DNA from: Riemerella anatipestifer
GTDB taxonomy: Bacteria > Bacteroidota > Bacteroidia > Flavobacteriales > Weeksellaceae
Direction of reading: 5' to 3'
Assembly: GCF_009663465.1 (NCBI RefSeq)
Contig: NZ_QXHU01000001.1
Span: 1-64,000 of the forward strand
DNA: 64,000 bases
Positions 52,341 through 62,754 of this stretch are shown here, piece after piece. The notes under the pieces were generated by a model. The model had not been told where the DNA came from. It did no database searches and saw nothing but the letters and a program-made list of their open reading frames with translations. How positions within the stretch are numbered: position 1 is the first letter of the stretch; each line of letters opens with the position of its first letter. The translations under genes were made by a program, and so were the position numbers.

Positions 52341-54917
52341 ATGGAAGAACAATATCAGAAAGGAGAAACACTGAAAAAAGTTTCAGGATTATATAAAGAT
52401 TGGTTTTTAGATTACGCATCTTATGTAATATTAGACCGTGCCATTCCTTCTATTTTTGATGGTTTCAAACCTGTACAGAGGAGGATTATGCACTCTATGA
52501 AGGAGTTAGAAGACGGTCGTTACAATAAAGTTGCTAACATCGTGGGAAATACGATGAAATATCACCCTCACGGTGATGCTTCCATTACAGATGCAATGGT
52601 TCAGATTGGTCAAAAAGAACTTCTTATAGACACACAAGGTAACTGGGGAAATGTCTATACTGGCGACTCCGCTGCCGCTGCAAGGTATATAGAAGCGAGA
52701 TTAACGCCATTTGCATTGGAGGTTGTATTCAACCCAAAAACCACCCATTGGGTAAAATCTTATGACGGCAGAAATAATGAACCAATAGATTTACCTGTTA
52801 AGTTCCCATTACTCCTTGCTCAAGGCGTGGAGGGTATTGGAGTAGGGCTTTCTACTAAAGTAATGCCACATAACTTTAATGAACTGATAGAAGCATCTAT
52901 TGCGTATCTTAAAGGAAAGAAATTCCAGCTTTATCCAGACTTTATGACGGGCGGTATGCTAGATGTTAGCAACTATAACGATGGCGAAAGAGGCGGAAGG
53001 TTACGGGCTAGAGCTAGAATCGTTCAAAAAGATAAGCACACTTTATGTATTACTGAGCTTCCGTTTTCCAAAACAACTAGCGACTTGATTGACAGTATCA
53101 TCAAAGCTAACGAGAAAGGAAAAATTAAAATCAAAAAGATAGAAGATAATACTTCTGACCAGGTAGAAATCAATATTCATCTTAATAATGATGTTTCGCC
53201 TGATAAGATGATAGATGCCTTGTATGCATTTACAGATTGTGAAATTTCCATTTCACCCAACGCTTGTGTTATTGTAGGCGATAAGCCAATGTTCTTAAGT
53301 GTTTCGGAGATTTTAAAAAGAAATACCGACCACACCGTTTCTCTTCTAAAAAGAGAATTGGAAATAGAACTTGGAGAGCTGGAAGACAAGTGGCATTTTG
53401 CCTCTCTAGAAAGAATCTTTATTGAAAACGAAATTTACCAAGAGATTAAAGGTAAAGATTCTAAAGAAGCGGTTTACGAAGCCATTAACTTAGCCCTTCA
53501 ACCTTTCATTAAAAACTTAATGAGAGAGGTGGTTACCGAGGATATTATTCGTCTTACAGAGCTGCCGTTTATGCGTATTTCTAGATACGATAGAGATAAA
53601 GCATTAGAAAACATTGCTGCTCTTGAAGGTAAAATGGAGGAAGTTAAGCATCACTTAGCTCATTTGGTAGAGTATGCCATCAATTATTTCCTCAATATTA
53701 AAAAGAAGTTTGGTAAAGATAAAGAACGCCGAACAGAACTTAGAGTTTTTGATACTATTGATGCCACAAAAGTAGCCGTAGCTAACGAAAAATTCTATGT
53801 TAATAGGGCAGAGGGCTTTATAGGAACATCACTCCGAAAAGACGAGTATGTGTTTGATTGCTCCGATATAGACGATATTATTACCTTCAGAAAAGACGGC
53901 GTAATGCAGGTAACCAAGGTAGAACCCAAAACTTTTGTGGGCAAAGATATTATACACACAGGCGTTTGGAAGAAAAATGATAAACGCACTGTTTATAATA
54001 TGATTTACCGAGAGGGCAAAACGGGACCTTATTATATGAAAAGGTTTTCCGTAACCTCCATCACAAGAAATACCGAATATCCTTTAGCATCAGAAGCTAA
54101 AGGTTCAGAAGTGCTTTATTTTTCTGCCAATCCTAATGGCGAAGCAGAGGTAGTAACGGTTCTTTTAAAACCTAATGCTAGAATACGAAAAAATAAAATA
54201 GAGATAGATTTTTCAGATTTAGCGATTAAGGGTAGAAATTCTAGAGGAAATCTGGTTACCAAATATGCTGTAAAAAAGGTAGATTTGAAAGAAGAAGGCG
54301 TTTCTACGTTAGCACCTAGGAAGATATGGTTTGATGAAACAGTAAGAAGGCTTAATGCTGATGCAAGAGGTACATTATTAGGTAGTTTCAAAGGAGATGA
54401 TAAGATACTTACCATCAATACTAAAGGTGAAGCTAAGCTAATGACTTTTGACTTGATGAATCGTTTTGATGATGAGTATCTAGTGCTTGAAAAATGGAGA
54501 CCAGACCAACCTATCACTTGCATCTACTATGATGGCGAGAAGGAAATCTATTTCATTAAGAGATTTTTATTAGATAATACACTTAATCCTCAAGGGTTTA
54601 TGCCTAGTGAACACCCAAAATCCTTTATTGAATTTGTGGGAGTTCAAGACGGTTGTACTGCAGAAATCATCTTTGGAAAAGACAAGACAGGTAAAGAAAA
54701 AGCTCCTGAAACTATTGATATAGATGAATTTATCGCTATTAAAGGGATTAAAGCAATGGGTAATCAGTTTATTAAGGAAAAAGTAAAGGCTATCAATATT
54801 ACTATTCCAGAAAGAGAGGAGAAGGAGGAAGAACTCGAAATAGAAGAAAGAGAGCAACAAAATGATTCAGACGATATACCAGAAGAAGGTATTATAGGAG
54901 ATTTGTTTGGTGGCTAG
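52341..54917 (+). CDS. parC: DNA topoisomerase IV subunit A (ParC)
   Basis: 858 residues. DNA-cleaving subunit. The catalytic Tyr116 is in SAAAARYIEARLTPFA; RAIPSIFDGFKPVQRRIMHSM and the QRDR-like stretch HGDASITDAMVQIGQ match the winged-helix domain. The C-terminal half is a beta-pinwheel-like domain (from about 480) and ends in a highly acidic tail (EEKEEELEIEEREQQNDSDD). Acidic tails modulate activity in some GyrA proteins. Pairing with parE in one operon supports the ParC rather than GyrA assignment. Confidence 0.93.
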   Translation: MEEQYQKGETLKKVSGLYKDWFLDYASYVILDRAIPSIFDGFKPVQRRIMHSMKELEDGRYNKVANIVGNTMKYHPHGDASITDAMVQIGQKELLIDTQGNWGNVYTGDSAAAARYIEARLTPFALEVVFNPKTTHWVKSYDGRNNEPIDLPVKFPLLLAQGVEGIGVGLSTKVMPHNFNELIEASIAYLKGKKFQLYPDFMTGGMLDVSNYNDGERGGRLRARARIVQKDKHTLCITELPFSKTTSDLIDSIIKANEKGKIKIKKIEDNTSDQVEINIHLNNDVSPDKMIDALYAFTDCEISISPNACVIVGDKPMFLSVSEILKRNTDHTVSLLKRELEIELGELEDKWHFASLERIFIENEIYQEIKGKDSKEAVYEAINLALQPFIKNLMREVVTEDIIRLTELPFMRISRYDRDKALENIAALEGKMEEVKHHLAHLVEYAINYFLNIKKKFGKDKERRTELRVFDTIDATKVAVANEKFYVNRAEGFIGTSLRKDEYVFDCSDIDDIITFRKDGVMQVTKVEPKTFVGKDIIHTGVWKKNDKRTVYNMIYREGKTGPYYMKRFSVTSITRNTEYPLASEAKGSEVLYFSANPNGEAEVVTVLLKPNARIRKNKIEIDFSDLAIKGRNSRGNLVTKYAVKKVDLKEEGVSTLAPRKIWFDETVRRLNADARGTLLGSFKGDDKILTINTKGEAKLMTFDLMNRFDDEYLVLEKWRPDQPITCIYYDGEKEIYFIKRFLLDNTLNPQGFMPSEHPKSFIEFVGVQDGCTAEIIFGKDKTGKEKAPETIDIDEFIAIKGIKAMGNQFIKEKVKAINITIPEREEKEEELEIEEREQQNDSDDIPEEGIIGDLFGG

Positions 54918-54956
54918 AAGTATATATACAAATGTTTATATTTAAAGTAAAAATAT

Positions 54957-57164
54957 ATGGTTTACGATTTAGAAAAAGAAAATAAAGAGATTTTGGCAAG
55001 GTATAAGGATTTAATTTCCAGTACTTACAGAACTCTCAACGAGGAGCAAAATAAGCTCATTCGTAAAGCCTTCGATATAGCACTAGATGCACACAAAGAT
55101 CAGAGGCGAAAAACAGGTGAGCCATATATTTACCATCCAATTGCTGTAGCTAAGATAGTTGCCGAAGAGATAGGTTTGGGAGCAACTTCTATTGCTTGTG
55201 CTTTATTGCACGATGTTATAGAAGGTAGCGATTATACCTACGAAGACATCAAAAAAATATTCGGTGAAAAGATAGCAAGTATCGTTAATGGATTAACGAA
55301 AATTTCGGTGATGAACAACCAAAATATTTCTATACAATCCGAAAATTACCGAAAGCTATTGCTTACACTATCCGAAGATTTTAGGGTTATTTTGGTTAAA
55401 ATAGCAGACCGTCTGCACAATATGAGGACGTTAGATAGTATGCGTCCAGACAAACAGAAAAAAATAGCTTCCGAAACGGTTTATATCTATGCTCCATTGG
55501 CTCACAGGCTAGGACTTTATAATATTAAATCTGAGTTAGAAGATTTGTCCCTAAAGTATAATAATCCTGAAGTTTATACAGAAATTACAAGTAAATTAGA
55601 TTTAGCTAAAGAACAAAGAGAAGGCTATTTAGAAGAGTTTAAGCATGAGGTTTCAGAATATTTATCCAAAGAAGGTCTCAACTTTAAAATAAAAGGAAGA
55701 ACCAAAGCTATTAGCTCCATTTATAGAAAAATGCTAAAGCAAAATGTAGGCTTTGAGGAGGTTTATGACAATTATGCTATTAGAATCATATACAAATCCG
55801 ACCTTAAAAACGAGAAATTTTTGGCGTGGAAAATCTATTCCATTGTTACGGACCTTTACAAGAGTAACCCTCAAAGAATGCGAGATTGGATTTCTGCTCC
55901 TCGTTCCACTGGGTATGAAAGTCTTCACCTCACGGTATTAGGGCCTGATAACAAATGGATAGAAGTTCAAATTCGTTCTGAAAGAATGGACGAAATTGCC
56001 GAAAAAGGGGTGGCTGCTCATTATAAATACAAAGAAGGCTTCAAACGAAATAGTGATGATACCAATTTTGAGCAATGGGTAACCCAAATAAGAGAAGTGC
56101 TTGAAAACCAAGAAACAATGAGTACTTCTGAATTGTTAGACGATATTAAACTCAATCTTTATTCTAAAGAAGTTTTTGTTTTCACTCCAAAAGGGGAGGT
56201 TACTATTTTACCTAAAAATGCTACGGCTTTAGACTTTGCATTTTCTGTGCATACAGATTTGGGTATGAAATGTTTAGGAGCTAAAATCAATGGTAAATTA
56301 GTTCCTATTAGCTATGTGTTAAAAAATGGAGATCAAATAGAAATTTTATCTTCCAATAACCAAAGACCGAAACAAGATTGGCTAGATTTTGTAGTAACTT
56401 CTAAAGCTAAATCAAAGATTAAGAATGCTCTAAATATAGAAAGAAATCAGCGTGTTGCAGAAGGAAAAGAAATTTTACAAAGAAAACTGAAAAGTGCAAA
56501 AATTGCATTTAGTGAGGAGGAAGTTAATAATCTACAAAAATATTTCGCACTTAAGACTTCACAAGAATTATTTCTTAAATTTCACGATGGTAGCCTAGAT
56601 ATTGGCGATTTAAAAAGATATTCAGAAAGAAAAAGTATCTTCTCATCACTTCTTCAAAAATTCCGAAAAATCCCAACCAAATCTCAAAATATAAGAGAGG
56701 AAAATTCTCATCAGAATCTCGATTTAATAGTTTTTGGTAAAGACGAAGAAAAACTCAACCATACTTTTGCTAAATGTTGTACAGTAGTGCCTGGAGATAA
56801 GATATTTGGTTTTTTAACCATTTCTGATGGTATCAAGGTGCATAATGATAACTGCCCCAACGCTGTAAATCTACGAGCTAACTATGATTATCGTGTTTTA
56901 ACTGCAAAATGGGTAAATGCCGAGAGCTTTAGTAATCGTGTTAAAGTACAGGTAGAAGGCTTGGATAGAATGGGAATGATAAATGATATTACCAAAATCA
57001 TTACCAATGCGATGAGTATTGACATGAGGAGCTTTAGCATAGAATCTACCGATGGGATTTTTACAGGGCAAATAAGCCTAGAAGTTAAAAGTAAAGACCA
57101 ACTAGAAGAAACCATTAAGCATCTTAGAAAAATAGAAGGGGTAACTAGTGTAAAAAGAGTTTAA
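54957..57164 (+). CDS. Bifunctional (p)ppGpp synthetase/hydrolase
   Basis: 735 residues, Rel/SpoT architecture: HD hydrolase (about 50-170, HPIAVAKIVAEE, CALLHDVIEGSDYTYEDI, KIADRLHNMRTLDS), synthetase (about 240-360, IKGRTKAISSIYRKM, RDWISAPRSTGYESLHLTV), TGS (about 400-460, VFTPKGEVTILPKNATALDFAF) and a C-terminal ACT domain (660-735). Both enzymatic motifs look intact, so it likely both makes and removes the alarmone and is the main stringent-response enzyme. It lies 39 bp after parC. Bacteroidota have one or two Rel-like proteins, so the symbol relA versus spoT is left open. Confidence 0.95.
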   Translation: MVYDLEKENKEILARYKDLISSTYRTLNEEQNKLIRKAFDIALDAHKDQRRKTGEPYIYHPIAVAKIVAEEIGLGATSIACALLHDVIEGSDYTYEDIKKIFGEKIASIVNGLTKISVMNNQNISIQSENYRKLLLTLSEDFRVILVKIADRLHNMRTLDSMRPDKQKKIASETVYIYAPLAHRLGLYNIKSELEDLSLKYNNPEVYTEITSKLDLAKEQREGYLEEFKHEVSEYLSKEGLNFKIKGRTKAISSIYRKMLKQNVGFEEVYDNYAIRIIYKSDLKNEKFLAWKIYSIVTDLYKSNPQRMRDWISAPRSTGYESLHLTVLGPDNKWIEVQIRSERMDEIAEKGVAAHYKYKEGFKRNSDDTNFEQWVTQIREVLENQETMSTSELLDDIKLNLYSKEVFVFTPKGEVTILPKNATALDFAFSVHTDLGMKCLGAKINGKLVPISYVLKNGDQIEILSSNNQRPKQDWLDFVVTSKAKSKIKNALNIERNQRVAEGKEILQRKLKSAKIAFSEEEVNNLQKYFALKTSQELFLKFHDGSLDIGDLKRYSERKSIFSSLLQKFRKIPTKSQNIREENSHQNLDLIVFGKDEEKLNHTFAKCCTVVPGDKIFGFLTISDGIKVHNDNCPNAVNLRANYDYRVLTAKWVNAESFSNRVKVQVEGLDRMGMINDITKIITNAMSIDMRSFSIESTDGIFTGQISLEVKSKDQLEETIKHLRKIEGVTSVKRV

Positions 57165-57190
57165 TTTGATAAAAAAGATAAAAACATTCT

Positions 57191-58525
57191 ATGGAACAAC
57201 CTAAAATTCATTTAACTCCAGCAGATAAGTACATTTTAAAACCAGTAAACAAGTTTATTAGTAAATCTACCACTGGGGGTATTGTATTATTTATTGCGGC
57301 TTTAATTGCGATATTTTTCGCTAATTCTGAATGGAGTGAAGAATATGAACATTTTTGGCATCAGCATATCGCTATTAGTTTTGGAAAATATTCTTTAGAT
57401 CTATCATTACATCATTGGATAAATGATGGGCTTATGGCTATATTTTTCTTTGTAGTAGGGTTGGAGCTTAAACGAGAGCTTACCAATGGAGAGTTAGCTT
57501 CTCCTAAAAAAGCAATGCTCCCAATCATAGCAGCTATTGGAGGAATGATTTTTCCTGCTCTTATTTATACCTTCTTTAATAATGGTACAGATGCTGCACA
57601 CGGTTGGGGAATTCCTATGGCAACAGACATTGCTTTTGCATTAGGAGTAATGTATCTATTGGGAAATAAAGTTCCTCTGCCATTAAAGGTATTTTTAACG
57701 GCTTTAGCTATTGTAGATGATTTAGGAGCCGTTTTGGTAATCGCTATATTTTATACCAATGAGCTACATATGGGATATCTAAGTCTAGGACTTGGTATTT
57801 TTGCACTAATGCTTTTCTCTAATAAAATGGGCGTTAAAAGTATCATTCACTATGCTATATTGGGAATAGGTGGAGTTTGGCTTTGCTTCTTGATGTCAGG
57901 CGTACACGCTACCATCGCAGCCGTTTTAGCAGCTTTTGCTATTCCTGCTAATGCAAGGGTAAACGAAAGTTATTTTGTCTATAAAATGAGAGAACTCAGA
58001 GATAAGTTTCTAGGTATAGACCCCGACGAGAAACAGGAAGATTTAACCGACGAGCAAATTCGTGTAGTGGAGGATATGCATGATTTAACGAGAGAAACTA
58101 TACCACCTTCTCAGCGTTTAGAGCATGGTATGCATAGCTTTGTGAGTTTTATTGTGATGCCTATTTTCGCATTATGTAATGCGGCTATTCCTATCTCTTT
58201 TGATAACGGATTGAGTTTAGTTACTATTGGAGTTATTTTAGGATTATTACTTGGAAAAGTCTTAGGTATATTTGGATTATTAGGTGCTTTGATAAAACTG
58301 AAAATAGTTAAAAAAACAGAAGGATTATCTATGAAAAATTTGTTAGGAGTTGCTTTTTTAGCTTCTATAGGATTTACAATGTCTTTATTTATTACAGAAC
58401 TAGCATTTGATACTAAATTACATCCAGAGTATGTTCCAGAGGCTAAAATGGGGATTATTATAGCTTCTCTCATTGGTGGAATTGTAGGTTATCTTATTCT
58501 AAACACTAATAAGGAAGAGAAATAG
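57191..58525 (+). CDS. nhaA: Na+/H+ antiporter NhaA
   Basis: 444 residues, about 12 membrane helices. It exports Na+ in exchange for protons. The key acidic pair is in AIVDDLGAVLVIAIFY, preceded by PMATDIAFALGVM. A cytosolic insert of roughly 45 residues (LGIDPDEKQEDLTDEQIRVV and further) distinguishes it from the E. coli protein (388 aa) and is common in Bacteroidota forms. It starts 26 bp after the rel-type gene and closes the plus-strand cluster. 58526-58773 contains nothing I can support. Confidence 0.95.
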   Translation: MEQPKIHLTPADKYILKPVNKFISKSTTGGIVLFIAALIAIFFANSEWSEEYEHFWHQHIAISFGKYSLDLSLHHWINDGLMAIFFFVVGLELKRELTNGELASPKKAMLPIIAAIGGMIFPALIYTFFNNGTDAAHGWGIPMATDIAFALGVMYLLGNKVPLPLKVFLTALAIVDDLGAVLVIAIFYTNELHMGYLSLGLGIFALMLFSNKMGVKSIIHYAILGIGGVWLCFLMSGVHATIAAVLAAFAIPANARVNESYFVYKMRELRDKFLGIDPDEKQEDLTDEQIRVVEDMHDLTRETIPPSQRLEHGMHSFVSFIVMPIFALCNAAIPISFDNGLSLVTIGVILGLLLGKVLGIFGLLGALIKLKIVKKTEGLSMKNLLGVAFLASIGFTMSLFITELAFDTKLHPEYVPEAKMGIIIASLIGGIVGYLILNTNKEEK

Positions 58526-58773
58526 ATTTTTTTGTATTATTAAATTAAGATATTTTGTCAATCAGAGAATAAAGTTAAAGCTAGATTTACAAGATAATAG
58601 AAATTGTTGAGTTGGAGGAAATACATAGTGTTATAACTACTGCATTTAGAAGGCTATGGAACCATTTGAAAAAAACAATATGTTAGCAAGCTCACTAAAA
58701 CTATTATTTTTTAAACTTAATAGTCAATTGGATATTTTAATTTAATAACACCTTTCCATTTCTTTCAAAATAG

Positions 58774-58802
58774 AAAAAGTCAGACAACTTGTCTGACTTT
58801 TT
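58774..58802. terminator. Bidirectional terminator between nhaA and the M16 peptidase gene
   Basis: AAAAAGTCAGAC/GTCTGACTTTTT with a 5-nt loop and A/T runs on both sides. It lies 8 bp after the M16 stop codon (minus strand) and could also end the parE-nhaA transcript. Confidence 0.8.
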
Positions 58803-58809
58803 CTTGTTT

Positions 58810-61674
58810 TTAATAACCGAACAAATCTTCTATGCTTAACTCTTGCACTGTTCCTAAACTTTTTAGATAATTTAAGTTAAGGCTTTTGGTTTGTCCTATA
58901 ATGGCGGTATGATATGGTATCGGTTTTATGTTTTGATTATAAAAATCAGTTAAATCGTCTAAACTAAGCGAATTTATCTCATCATAAATATCCTTTCTAA
59001 TGTCGTAGCTATATCCCCATTTTTGCATCGCAAGATAATTGAAATATAAATTCTGCTTCGTAAGTCTTTGTGAGGCAATTTGCTTCAGAGCAGAACTTTT
59101 AGCATTGCTGAATTGAGACTTGATTTGAGGAAGTTCGCTCATTAGTTCGTTTATAGAGTTTAAGGCGATTTCCATTTTGTCGGCTTGAGTGCCAAGATAA
59201 GACGTTACATAATCATATTTTTTGAGTTGGCTAGGGTAGGTGTAAGACACATAAGCCGAATAAGCCAAAGATTTAGATTCTCGTATTTCCTGAAATACAA
59301 TAGAGGATAGCCCTCGCCCAAAATATTCATTAAAGACGCTTATTCGCCCAAAATTTTTAGGGTTGATTTCTTCGCCTCGTCCTACCTTCATGATTTCTAC
59401 CTGTACCATATCATAATCTACTAGATAGACTTTATTTTGATTAGTAAGTGGCTCTGGATAGTTTTTAGGAGCTGGAGGCGTAAGGTTTCCTTTGGTAAGA
59501 CCTATATCTAATAATGCTGATTTAAACGCTTCAATATCTTGCCCATAGAAGAATAGTTCATAAGGGTAATCCAACAATATTTGGGTTCTTTGTGTAAAAT
59601 CTTCCGCCTTAGCCGTTTGTAACCTTTCTTTGGTGATAACATCTCGGAAACGAGAGTTTTCTCCATATTTAGCATAATTTACTAAGGCTCTCGTAATTTG
59701 GTTTTTGTCCTTTTTACTTATTTCACGAGCGTCTAAGATGGTGGCTACCATAGTTTGATAAATAGAGTTATCAGGCTGTATATTCTTTAGCCAATGTACC
59801 ATTAGTGCAACTCCTTTAGCAAGATTTTCCTCCAATCCGCCCAACATAATACTAATGTTATCTGTACCAACTTGGAAGCTGTAATTAACGCCTATTTTAT
59901 AAAACTCTTGTTTAATTTCTTCGGGAGAATAGCGGTCGGTTCCCATATATTCCAAAACTTCTAGCACCAAACCAAGCTCTTTATCATTATCCGTTCCCAT
60001 AGGGAAAATAAAGTTCATTTGAGCGAGGTTGTTTTGGGTGTTTTTAATGGAGCTTAGTTTAATCCCATTGAGGCTATCCTCTAATATTTCTTTAGAATAA
60101 TCGGCAAAAATAGGAGCTATATCGTGAGTTTTCTCTGCGAGGAGTTGCGTTAAAAATTCAGATTGAGCTTCCTTATTGATTTTAATAGGCGTTATTTTAG
60201 GGTTTTCTACGCGTATGAGTTTATCATTTTCGCCTCTTTCTTTATAAACTACCACATAATTTTCGCCAAAAAATTCGTTAGCAAAACTAATGACTTCTTT
60301 TTTAGTAATGGTTTCGTATAGATTGAGTTCGTTTAGTTCTTCGTTCCATTCTCGTTCTTTAATGAAGGTTTCATAAAGGAGTGTGGCGAGTCCATCGGCA
60401 GTTTCTAGTTGTTTTAATCTTCCTTTTTTAATATCGTTGATGATGGCAGGGATAAGCCAATCTGGGAAATCTCCTTTTTTCAAGGCTTCTATTTGGGATA
60501 GAATTAAATCCTTCGCTTCGTCCAGAGTTTGATTTTCCTTCGGAACAATGACGATAGACAAAAATCCATAAGACTTAAATGGAGAGTGAAACGCCGATGC
60601 TCTTAAAGCGGTTTGTTTTTGATTGATGTTTAAATCAATAAGTCCTACCTCACCATTGTTTGAAAGGATTTGAGTGCATATCTCGGTAAGTCTAGCTTCT
60701 TGAGTGCCATAGCTATGAGAACGCCACGCCATCTGAAGTCTAGGTGCAGAAGGACTTTTAATAGTTCTTTTAATAATGTTGATTATAGGTTGCTCTATAA
60801 TAGGTGTTTTTTGAGGCAACTCTCTAAAAGAAAAAGTGCCAAAATAGCGTTCAGCTAAAGCAATAGTTGGTTCAAAATCTAAATCTCCCACCAAAATAAG
60901 AGCATAATTGTTAGGAACATAGTATTCTTTAAAATACTTATGTAGGGCTTCCATAGACGGGTTTTTAAGATGTTCGGCTTTACCGAGGGTGGTTTGTTGT
61001 CCGTTGGGGTGATTAGGGAAAAGAGCGTCCATAATTTCATAATGCACCAATCTAAAATCGTTATCTTGGGCTCTGTTGAACTCTTCATAAACCGACTCTA
61101 GCTCGGTATGGAATAGCCTTAAAGCTAGCTCCGAAAAGCGTTCTTTCTCTACTTTAAACCATTTTTCCAACTCGTTGGACGGGATATTGTTCTTATACAC
61201 CGTTTCGTCTAGCCAAGTGTGGGCATTAGTGCCAGAAGCCCCTAGAGAAGATAAAATTTTGTCGTATTCGTTAGGGATAGCATATTGTGCTGCCTCTTGA
61301 GAAATGGAGTCTATCTCTTTGTAAATTTGCTTTTTTTCTTCCTCGTTTTGGGTGGCTTTGTGCTGCTCAAACAAATCGGATAATTTCTGTAAAAGAGGTC
61401 GTTCTTTTTCCCAGTCAAGGCTACCTATTTTAGAAGTACCTTTAAACATCATATGCTCCAGATAGTGGGCAAGACCAGTATTGTCTTTAGGGTCGTTATT
61501 ACTTCCTGTTCTTACGGGGATATAAGTTTGTATTTTGGGAGCATCAGAATTTTTGGAGAGGTAAACTTTAAGACCGTTTTTTAGCGTGTATATTCTTACT
61601 TGGTTGTCGTCGTTAGTTACCGATAGGTATTCTAGCCCATTCTTATCGGTGTGGGATATTACATCATATTTCAT
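58810..61674 (-). CDS. M16 family zinc metallopeptidase
   Basis: 954 residues from ATG 61674 (an in-frame ATG at 61683 adds three residues). The inverted zinc motif H70-YL-E73-H74 lies in TGLAHYLEHMMFKGT, as in insulinase/pitrilysin enzymes. Two M16 units are seen: an active N-terminal one and an inactive C-terminal one (from about 510, QNNLAQMNFIFPMG...FNEYFGRGLSSIVFQEIRESKSLAYSAY). No signal peptide is visible at the chosen start, so a cytosolic location is likely, though some relatives are exported. Substrates are short peptides. Confidence 0.92.
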   Translation of the reverse strand: MKYDVISHTDKNGLEYLSVTNDDNQVRIYTLKNGLKVYLSKNSDAPKIQTYIPVRTGSNNDPKDNTGLAHYLEHMMFKGTSKIGSLDWEKERPLLQKLSDLFEQHKATQNEEEKKQIYKEIDSISQEAAQYAIPNEYDKILSSLGASGTNAHTWLDETVYKNNIPSNELEKWFKVEKERFSELALRLFHTELESVYEEFNRAQDNDFRLVHYEIMDALFPNHPNGQQTTLGKAEHLKNPSMEALHKYFKEYYVPNNYALILVGDLDFEPTIALAERYFGTFSFRELPQKTPIIEQPIINIIKRTIKSPSAPRLQMAWRSHSYGTQEARLTEICTQILSNNGEVGLIDLNINQKQTALRASAFHSPFKSYGFLSIVIVPKENQTLDEAKDLILSQIEALKKGDFPDWLIPAIINDIKKGRLKQLETADGLATLLYETFIKEREWNEELNELNLYETITKKEVISFANEFFGENYVVVYKERGENDKLIRVENPKITPIKINKEAQSEFLTQLLAEKTHDIAPIFADYSKEILEDSLNGIKLSSIKNTQNNLAQMNFIFPMGTDNDKELGLVLEVLEYMGTDRYSPEEIKQEFYKIGVNYSFQVGTDNISIMLGGLEENLAKGVALMVHWLKNIQPDNSIYQTMVATILDAREISKKDKNQITRALVNYAKYGENSRFRDVITKERLQTAKAEDFTQRTQILLDYPYELFFYGQDIEAFKSALLDIGLTKGNLTPPAPKNYPEPLTNQNKVYLVDYDMVQVEIMKVGRGEEINPKNFGRISVFNEYFGRGLSSIVFQEIRESKSLAYSAYVSYTYPSQLKKYDYVTSYLGTQADKMEIALNSINELMSELPQIKSQFSNAKSSALKQIASQRLTKQNLYFNYLAMQKWGYSYDIRKDIYDEINSLSLDDLTDFYNQNIKPIPYHTAIIGQTKSLNLNYLKSLGTVQELSIEDLFGY

Positions 61675-61764
61675 CACTTGCAAAAATCTTTATTGAGGTG
61701 CAAAGATACCTTAGTTAGAGTAATAATTGGTAAAATATTTCATTATACTAAAGACTTTGGGTAC

Positions 61765-61800
61765 AAAAAAGTCGGAAAGAACAATATTCTTTCCGACTTT
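61765..61800 (-). terminator. Terminator after the lipoprotein gene
   Basis: AAAGTCGGAAAGAA pairs with TTCTTTCCGACTTT across a short loop, with A6 at the left giving a T-run on the minus strand, about 29 bp after the stop codon. Confidence 0.8.
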
Positions 61801-61828
61801 AGTTGTTAAATTTACAGTGCATACATTC

Positions 61829-62677
61829 TTACTTAGAAACAACTTTGTACTCTATTTTAGAAATGCTTCGTTTTTTACCATCTCTTGTGTTCTCAATTTC
61901 TGTAGGAAAGTTTTTGTCGTTATAAGAGTATTTATAGCCATATAGAGTAGTCATTTGATTTTGTTTTCCACTTTTGGTTAGCATATTGTTTGTTCCTCCT
62001 TTTGAAAGATATATAGCATCTTGAGAGTAGCCCAGTTTATCAAAGCCACTAATGTTTTTAAAAAGAGAGTTCCTGTCGTCATAGGTATATTCTTCCTCTA
62101 TACTAGTTTCGTTAGAAAGGATTAAAGTAGCAGAACCGTAAGAGGAACTAACCTCTTTCCCTACTCTTTTTAGTATCTGTTTGTTTGGAGTAATGGTGTA
62201 AGTGTAGAAACCTTCCTTTTTGTATATTATATTCCCATCTTTTTTGTTTATTTCCTCAAGAGTTACCTCTACTGTATTTCCATTCAATTTATAGGTATAG
62301 GCTTCTGTAGAAGTTTGGCTAGGGTAATTACTTATAAAAGTTTCTTTTGTTAAATTGCCATTGCTGTCATACTCGTAAGAGGTTTCTGTTTTCTCACCTT
62401 TTATTTTGGTAATCAAGTCTCCTTGATAGGTGTAAACTAAACTATCTTTACTCTTGTTTGGGAAAACTACAACTTCTTTAGAAAGTTTAGTCCCATCGTA
62501 AGTTAAGTAGATGTTTTCTTTTTCTTCGTTATTATCCTCAAAGTAGGTTGTTTCTACCTTGTAAGGCAGTATCACTTCTTGGCTTAGAGGAGAAATTTCC
62601 TCATCTCGTTTGTTGCATGATACCATAAAAAGGGCAGCCAATGCTACCGTAGACAATAAATAAAATGATTTTTTCAT
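61829..62677 (-). CDS. Secreted lipoprotein with YD-like repeats
   Basis: 282 residues. MKKSFYLLSTVALAALFMVSCNKRDEE is a lipoprotein signal with lipidated Cys21 and no obvious retention signal beyond it. The body is rich in Tyr, Thr and charged residues with short repeats like TYEYDSNGNLTKETFISNY, YTYTITPNKQ, EEYTYDDRNSL and YKYSYNDKNFPTEIENTRDGK, comparable in style to the YD-repeat proteins at 7.3-9.1 kb. It is expected at the outer membrane. Function unknown. The region upstream contains the 21-bp array at 62755-62922. Confidence 0.72.
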   Translation of the reverse strand: MKKSFYLLSTVALAALFMVSCNKRDEEISPLSQEVILPYKVETTYFEDNNEEKENIYLTYDGTKLSKEVVVFPNKSKDSLVYTYQGDLITKIKGEKTETSYEYDSNGNLTKETFISNYPSQTSTEAYTYKLNGNTVEVTLEEINKKDGNIIYKKEGFYTYTITPNKQILKRVGKEVSSSYGSATLILSNETSIEEEYTYDDRNSLFKNISGFDKLGYSQDAIYLSKGGTNNMLTKSGKQNQMTTLYGYKYSYNDKNFPTEIENTRDGKKRSISKIEYKVVSK

Positions 62678-62754
62678 GATGAAATAGTTTTAGTTGAATG
62701 AAAATTGATGTGGCAAATATACTTATTTACAAAATTTAATTCCAAATAACATAT